DNA of 64,000 nucleotides from Polytrichum commune. Its lineage: Eukaryota; Streptophyta; Polytrichopsida; Polytrichales; Polytrichaceae. The notes below the pieces were generated by a model. It did not search any database. It was not told the DNA's origin and saw only the letters and a list, made by a program, of their open reading frames with translations. This document shows, piece by piece, positions 46,291-64,000 of this stretch (positions are counted from its first letter, which is position 1; each line of letters begins with the position of its first letter). A program made the translations under genes and the position numbers. The DNA lies in assembly GCA_950295325.1 (NCBI GenBank), contig OX485803.1, forward strand, positions 4,464,001-4,528,000, in the 5' to 3' direction.

Positions 46291-47759
46291 GGTCCATTTT
46301 TGGTAACTACCTCCGTCGATCTCATTATTTTTGAGGGCCATAGGTCTTTGCAATTCTAGGGCTCTAAGTGGATTGTTTGTTGTTCGTTCTTGTGGTCAAA
46401 TGAAGCGATCAATTGTTCTAACAAAATGTGAGGAGGATCACCAAGAGATAACTGCACATCCAAAGGAATGCTTGTAGATGTGATTGTGGATCTATGTTGC
46501 ACACGGTTCCATAGACTCAGGTGTTCAAACAATCCATCAACTCAAGAAACACGTCCTCCATATGTTTTCTTCAGCTTCAACTTCCTGTAAACTTTTGTCT
46601 CCATTTTTAATGTCTTTTGGTTCTTTAAAAGTTGAATCTTTTTTTCAGACTCTAAACCTTACATGTTCAATCACAAAATGGTCATTGTAAGTACATTGAG
46701 AATAATATAAATAAAGAAATAACCAATGCCGGGCAATTCAATGGGAATTTGAGTCCATGGGCCTTACCCTGTTCAAGAATTCTCTTGGTGCAGGGTAGGG
46801 TTCATTGCCTACCTTGTGGTGGGTGGTTTCTTGGCTTCCTACCTACCTAGCTAGTTATTTCTGTCAAGTAGAGAGAAGATTTCACGGCGGGAATCAAACC
46901 GCCAGCCACTCCATTCGGAAACAAGTACCTCTTCATTATCATTTGGTAGTTTAGGGTCATCTCGGATCGGTTCATTAAGAAATAGAATTTGAATGGGAAG
47001 AAAGACTTGGTATTGCAAAGCAAAACATGGGTAGGGCTAGTGAACAAGGTTTTGGTCAATGGCATGGGGCACACTTGTCATTACTTTTATACGTTAGGTT
47101 CAGTGGATTGTGTTTTATGTTTGGTAACTCATAATAATCTCACCGTAAAACACATGGCATTTGAATGAAATTAGCACATGTATTGTCAAAAAATTCTCTA
47201 AATTATAGGGGCCCGTTTTGTACATCCACCTTTGCTTCAAAAAGTTGATAGCCTTTTAAATGTACACACTAGAGAGAAGTAATACCTCTTCCTTATGTAG
47301 ACTACGTATGCTAATGCCTCGATGTATACCCCTTTCTACACTCACATTAGTTCATATGTGGTATGAAGAGTCCACCCCTAGGGTTCATGGCATGAGATAT
47401 CATATCATATAGGATAATGGGTATTTTATAGTAAGAACAACTACCAAAGGTATTTGGGGTCTAGGAAGCACAATTCAAAGATAGTTTTGCCAAAATATCT
47501 CTTTTGTACGGGTCTTTCTTGATTCATAGGACCAATAACTCACATTAGATTGTGTCAAAAATTGGCATTTGCATGGATTTTAGTGATTAGCATTTGCGTG
47601 AGTTGTGCGTATGTACCTTGTAGCACACTAGTTTGGACATGTGCAGTCTTGGCCCATTGCACTTGTGCAAACAAATAAGGGGCTACCTCCATGTGCACCC
47701 AGCCCTACCCTTGACGAGTGGGTCATCCAATATTGCCAAACCAAGTAGACATGTACAAT
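46291..47759. other. Intergenic, nothing recognised
   Basis: No frame with recognisable homology and no terminal repeats found. Confidence 0.35.
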
Positions 47760-47890
47760 GGACGGGGAGAACCGACGGCTAGTTACACATGAACCGTTTG
47801 AGAAATAACCGGTTCAAATTGAAGACTTCAAGAAAATTATTGATTCATTTAGGGGATTTACATAATATTCCTCAAATTTGTAAAGGAGGG
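47760..47890 (-). repeat. Inverted single unit related to the 212-bp array
   Basis: Contains 'ggggagaaccgacggctagttac', 'gaaataaccggttcaa' and 'gaagacttcaagaaaat', the complement of landmarks in the 12-kb tandem units. Confidence 0.55.
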
Positions 47891-48076
47891 AGGGAGGGAA
47901 AAAAATTATTAAAAAAAAAAATCAAGATGTAACTAGCTGGATCTTGACCGATTATGCCCAAAAATCTCCTTGTGTTAAGAGCCTACTACAACAACAAAAA
48001 AATGTTCATTTATGGTAAGGATGAATAAGCCTTCCATATGAGTAGTAGATAAGTCAAACTTGCCAAACCACCCATA

Positions 48077-48899
48077 CAATCCACCCTCGGTATTTGTTAA
48101 CACTACGGAGCAAGGAAATTAGTAACACTTATGTGGTATTCACACTTTTACACTTATCGAGGGTAACATAGACAATTTGTAACACTTACATTATAACACT
48201 TATGTGGCTTTGGAATTTAAAACATTAACACATATATGAATAAAGGATGGAAATACATAAGCTATGAATTTCATCTTACATCCAAGTGGAATGGAGAAAA
48301 GAATCTATAGGAGATTAATGACATTCTTGTGCATGCCAAGATCCTATTTCCTTTTGAAGTGTTCAAATGCTTTAGATGAGAGGTGTCATATCAATAGGTC
48401 TGTGATCCAAAATTTGTTTCAAGGTCACTAATGCATTGTCAATCCTGATCCATCCACCACCACATCACTAATTTGGACATTGTGAACTTCTTCAATGGGT
48501 TCTTTATCAATTGCATCATCTTTTTCATCAAGCATACCTTTAATGTCCTCAATATTTATGTGGAGATTGTTTAGATCAAATTCTTATTCACAAATGATGA
48601 ACTCATGTGCATTCATAATGAGTCCAATTGCACTCGCTATAGATGCCAGTGCCAATTGTTTGATAAGGTAAATGGGTTTAGGGTTAGGGTTTCTATCAAT
48701 TTCATCCAAGTTATAAAATTTCATAACTTCGCTTTTCTCCAAATTAACACTCCCCAAGGTGACTTCATTAAAGAAGGGAGCATAATTTTTATGAATTCTC
48801 TTCGCAATTAACACTTACTAGTGTATAATGTAATTTTTTTGGAGGGGAGCACAAACATGCAATGTTAACACAGGGGTAACACGAATCAAGGGTGGACTG
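48077..48899 (-). mobile_element. Pogo/Tigger-like deletion derivative, 823 bp
   Basis: Ends CAATCCACCCTCGGTATTTG and (complement of right end) CAGTCCACCCTTGATTCGTG, with GTTAACA shared inside both, and TA on both sides (48,075-48,076; 48,900-48,901). This is the terminus type and target of Tc1/mariner-pogo elements. On the minus strand a decayed frame (48,814 down to about 48,420) gives NLEKSEVMKFYNLDEID, ASIASAIGLIMNAHEF, then after a stop EFDLNNLHINIEDIKGMLDE, which may be the acidic C-terminal tail of the lost transposase; that assignment is weak. A short TTTAGGGTTAGGG stretch at 48,678 is inside it. Confidence 0.75.
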
Positions 48900-48901
48900 T
48901 A

Positions 48902-50417
48902 TGATTAATATCCACTGGTCTTTAGACATCGCGCTTCTGGTTTAAGGTATCGATATGTTGGAATCCTAATACTTTAACATTTTCGGGTCATCAAATTAAT
49001 ACTTTAATCTATTTTATACATTATTACTAGAAATCGCCAAACTTCCAGAAATATTGTAATAACATATATGACAAATTGATTAGAAATTGTGACACCACAG
49101 AGAACTTGATGTCAAATATTGCGGATTAGGAAATAATGTGCACCCATGTTATTATTCCCACAGTATTGTCTGCATTCATCTTAATATTGATTTATGGCAA
49201 CCTCTGTGTGGACCCCATATAGATAGATGTAAACACCAATTTCAATAGTTGTCTGCAAATGTGGTGTCACATGTTCATTTCAATGCAAGCTGCCATGTTC
49301 AGGTGGTATAGATATACACATGAAATATGATGTTGTTTGATGAGTAAGACCTATACAAATAAAGCATTCAACTCTTATTAGAATCCTTGCCAAGTTCAGC
49401 CGTACACATAAAACTGCCACAAGTCCCACATCACTCTTAGGAATATAACTCGTGGATAAATTCCATCCTGTTGTAATAGTTCCAAGGACAAGGACAAGGA
49501 AGGACTCTTTCTATTTTTGATGGAAGTGATAGGAATTTGGCACACAAGAGCTGAAAGAATATAGCAAAGAATGCTGAGAACAGCACAGAATGTTGGAAAT
49601 AACTTAAGGCACAATAACATGAGTAAACATGAAGTGAGCTTTCTAGTCATTAAAATAACCGAATCACAAAAGACAAAGTAAACATGAAGTAAGCTTTCTA
49701 GTCATTAAAATAACCGAATCAACTTATACACAAGCATGTCACTTTTAACACATAGGCTGAGCTGTGAATGCTTGCTTGATTGCATCCATGTGCATCCTAA
49801 CACCAAGACCATATACAAAGTGTTCCCACTAATGAGTTCCGAGTGCCAAGCTTGGAAAGAGGGAAGGAAGATGAGGAGGAAAAGTTAAGGGGATGTAGGA
49901 CTGAATGGTGAGTACGACGAAGCCAGCCTGCACCTAAAATGTGCAAAACAGTACAGTGAGACTGGAAGGGGGGAAATTGAAAAACAAAAACTCTACAATA
50001 GACACTATGAGTATCTTCACTAAGGCCAATATTGCAGAACAGTGCAATGGCCTCAGGTGAAAACAAATGGAAGAGTTTCTGTCGAGCACATTTACTCTAA
50101 GCAGAAAGCTGGTTCAGTCTGCAGATCGTGCAGCACAACAGAAATTCGTCAGGAATCCCATATAAAACCAGGCACCCAGGCCACAAGGCATAGGTATGAA
50201 GAATAAGGCCAGGTGGCAAAAACATTAACACTATAAAAGTGAAACAGGATAATAAGCCCCTGCACAGAACTTCCTTTCCCTCCTGGACTTCCTGCTTTCC
50301 TCCTGCCAGATTATTGCACATCTGGCCACACATTATCTGCCTACTGCAAGTAAATTGGCTTGAACGGCGAACCAAAACCCCAACCCAAGCTTTCCTGCCT
50401 TTCTTCAATGCAGGTCC
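48902..50417. other. Intergenic and 3' flank of the UBP12-like gene
   Basis: The 3' untranslated region of the minus-strand protease should lie just below 50,418. I found no convincing AATAAA signal on that strand within the first kilobase. No other gene is seen. Confidence 0.4.
49623..49730 (+). repeat. Tandem duplication, 55-bp unit
   Basis: Two copies starting 'gtaaacatgaagt' at 49,623 and 49,678, each continuing 'agctttctagtcattaaaataaccgaatca' with one mismatch. The near identity makes this a recent duplication. Confidence 0.92.
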
Positions 50418-62131
<11,714 letters not shown>

Positions 62132-62760
62132 CCTGCCCGACGCCTAATTCCCTTCCTCCGCAAGGCCCTAAACAAAACACCACCGTCGCAACACCTCACA
62201 CACAGAAACCCTAGCCCGATGCGCACACGTCCCCGAGCAGCCCAATTCCTTTCCCACGCACGCGATTGAATTGCCCGATGTCGCTCGCGTATACCTCTGC
62301 CTAGGAGACCGCTTAGGTTTCCTCGCTGTCGGGCGAATCCTTGGCCTACACAAGTCTTTGTTGTTGTTGTTGTTGTTGTTGTTGCGACGATGTAACTCGG
62401 TTCCAAGGTTAACCTGTCTGTCTGTCTGTCTGTCTGTGTGCGTGTCAAGCAGCGGAACGCTGGCCCTCTTCTGTGTGCGTGTCTCCCTCTCTCTCCCTTT
62501 CTCTCTCTCCCTTTCTCTCTCCCACTTTCTCTCTCCCTCCCTCTCTCTCTCTCTCTCTCTTCGTCTTTGTGTGTCTCCGTTGCGGAGCGAAACCCTACCC
62601 CTGGGAGAAGGCACCAGGAGGGTAGCGGGGCCGGGCCGGGGATGGGGACAGTGTGCGGTGCGGACCAACGCGGGCCGGGAACCGCTCGCATCGCGGGCGG
62701 GGGCGGGGGCCCTGTTCTCCAAAATCCAGATTCTCTTACGGGTAACGTTCTTCGGGAACG
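62132..62760 (-). promoter_or_regulatory. Leader and probable promoter of the UBP12-like gene, with GA-rich tract
   Basis: On the gene's strand this holds (CAGA)n (complement of TCTG repeats, 62,414-62,436), (CAA)9 (62,358-62,384) and a long GA/GGA tract (complement of CT repeats, 62,480-62,570), preceded by a G+C-rich block at 62,620-62,720. GA repeats near starts are common plant core-promoter features that bind GAGA-binding proteins. The long frames crossing it on both strands are products of the simple repeats, not genes. The transcription start is not located. Confidence 0.55.
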
Positions 62761-62857
62761 GGCGGCTCGTAGGTAGCTAGGTGCCTACTCTTTACCCGTG
62801 GAATTGATGTTGGATTTATGGTTAAACGATATCTCCACCGCCATTTCCCATGTACAA

Positions 62858-62860
<3 letters not shown>

Positions 62861-62893
<33 letters not shown>
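62861..62893. repeat. (AAT)11 microsatellite
   Basis: Eleven uninterrupted AAT triplets. Confidence 0.95.
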
Positions 62894-62894
<1 letters not shown>

Positions 62895-63039
62895 CTCATT
62901 GGGTGACCCAGTGGTGTCTTCACAACGTAGCATTCTATAGAAAATGAGAGAACATTATAACCGTGAGGCTCTAATCCTCTCTTATGAAAGACTACAACTG
63001 TAGTTGTCCACTTTGCTCATGCGCGTTCATGGTTGTTTA

Positions 63040-63428
63040 GATAGATAGATAGAAGATAGATAGATAGATAGAAACTCCGGTCCCTTTTTAGCAAGGGGCC
63101 GGCGTGAATAAAGTGTCCGTTCGTAATGTCAATGACCCGATGCCCACTGGACAAGGGGACATTGGGGCAATACTACTCTCCCCTTTCGAGGATGGGCACT
63201 ATAGTGACACACTATACTAGTTCCTAGCTAGCCACTAGTGCCTTGAAGATACCGGACATGGTATCCCCCCAAAGGGCTTTGAGGTACCCATACAACAAGG
63301 TCCAAGGACCCCCCACCATAGTTGGGTGGACTAAGGTGGTGAGCACCACGCCGGCATGGGGAATAGAACCCACAACCTCCTCATTGGGGGCCATGAGCCC
63401 TAACCACCAAGCCAAGGCCCGTGGTGCC
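63040..63428 (-). mobile_element. tRNA-derived SINE, 389 bp, with 13-bp target duplication
   Basis: Flanked by the perfect direct repeat TCATGGTTGTTTA at 63,027-63,039 and 63,429-63,441. On the minus strand the head holds a polymerase III A box, TGGCTTGGTGG, and about 40 bases later a B box, GGTTCTATTCC (consensus GGTTCGANTCC), as in a tRNA. A unique body of about 300 bp follows. The 3' end is a (TCTA)n tail (63,040-63,071) instead of poly(A). No protein is encoded. It would be moved by a LINE partner. Confidence 0.92.
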
Positions 63429-63689
63429 TCATGGTTGTTTACTATACATGTAACCAAACTTTTTCTTGGATTTTGTTCATCTTCTTCTCAAATGCGGGTC
63501 AAGGACCCAAGCTACTCATTTATCACCTAGAATTTTTTACATAACTAATTGACAACTACCCAAATACATCTAGTGTACTAGATTATTTTCAATGCATTCT
63601 AGGGAGCAACTATAGTTAACTAAATGTATATAACATCCACATTGAATGAATTGGACCAAAAATAGTCAGAATAAGTAATGTCCAAGTGT

Positions 63690-64000
63690 GAACGCAAAGT
63701 GGTTAGGACCAAAGAATTTAAAATCGTTGAAGTCGGAGTTGAGGAAGGTGTGATTTAGGCTCCAAAATCGAAGATTCTCTCATTTTCAATGTAGTGTTGT
63801 AGGGGGGAACACTTTTATCGTTCAATGTTGTGTGAGTGGACAACATCAATAGGAAATTCTACATGAGTCATTTGCCTATGAAAAACAAGTTTAATGTCAA
63901 TATTGATTATGTCATGTCTTTGAAGTGGTCACATGTAGGATAAGTTGTTGTTGAATTAGCTATTCATTATAGAATACCCACAATACAAGTTGGTAAGCAC
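63690..64000 (+). repeat. Dispersed repeat family R4, copy 2 (uninterrupted)
   Basis: Collinear with 13,410-13,640 plus 14,451-14,640 but without the 810-bp element between them. The junction near 63,877-63,884 (TTGCCTATGAAAAACAAG) is the empty site. It runs off the window's end. Confidence 0.85.

Noticed and set aside
48678-48696. Interstitial telomere repeat
   Set aside because: Only about two to three imperfect TTTAGGG units; too short to be a relic telomere.
63330-63428. A tRNA gene (A and B boxes present)
   Set aside because: It does not close a full cloverleaf that I can draw, is followed by a long unique body with a (TCTA)n tail, and sits inside a 13-bp target duplication. It is a SINE head.

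Overview
This is plant nuclear DNA. Two intact, heavily interrupted genes can be rebuilt exon by exon, every intron has GT..AG ends, and both products are closest to land-plant families. The rest is A+T-rich, transposon-filled intergenic sequence. I cannot name the species. The large share of old repeats, many poly(G)/poly(C) runs and a pogo-type transposase fit a large plant genome, perhaps a fern or lycophyte; that is a guess.

Layout. 1-18.5 kb holds no convincing gene. It is a mosaic of repeats: a pair of 500-bp MITEs in opposite orientation (5.2 and 9.2 kb), a Stowaway-type MITE (11.6 kb), a 212-bp tandem array (12.0-12.85 kb), an 810-bp inverted-repeat element (13.64-14.45 kb) and a TA-flanked MITE (16.8 kb). 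18.5-29.5 kb is a nested insertion: an 8.9-kb CACTA (En/Spm) transposon (20,217-29,115, 3-bp duplication AAA) sits inside the decayed minus-strand gene of a pogo-type transposase. The CACTA carries a plus-strand Tnp1-like gene (Transposase_24 type, six inferred exons, one nonsense codon) and only the frameshifted C-terminal DUF4216 piece of a TnpD-type transposase on the minus strand. 29.5-35.5 kb is repeat-rich with no gene.

37,089-44,391 (+) is a complete 13-exon ATP-dependent 6-phosphofructokinase gene (571 residues, probably plastid-targeted). It is preceded by a head-to-tail duplication of about 420 bp ending at the start codon, and it has a decayed second copy of exon 2 in intron 1. Intron 12 contains the second copy of the 16.8-kb MITE. 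44.4-50.4 kb is intergenic, with a 5'-truncated LINE/SINE-like retroinsertion and a pogo/Tigger-like deletion derivative. 50,418-62,131 (-) is a complete 32-exon UBP12/UBP13-type (USP7-like) ubiquitin-specific protease gene (1,114 residues) with a GA-rich leader/promoter. 62.8-64 kb holds a tRNA-derived SINE with a 13-bp target duplication and a repeat that preserves the empty site of the 810-bp element.

The two host genes are unrelated housekeeping functions (glycolysis/starch breakdown and ubiquitin removal) and do not form a pathway. I found no new multi-gene system. The most informative content is the transposon stratigraphy, with several insertions dated relative to each other by target duplications and empty sites, and the rearranged 5' end of the phosphofructokinase gene.
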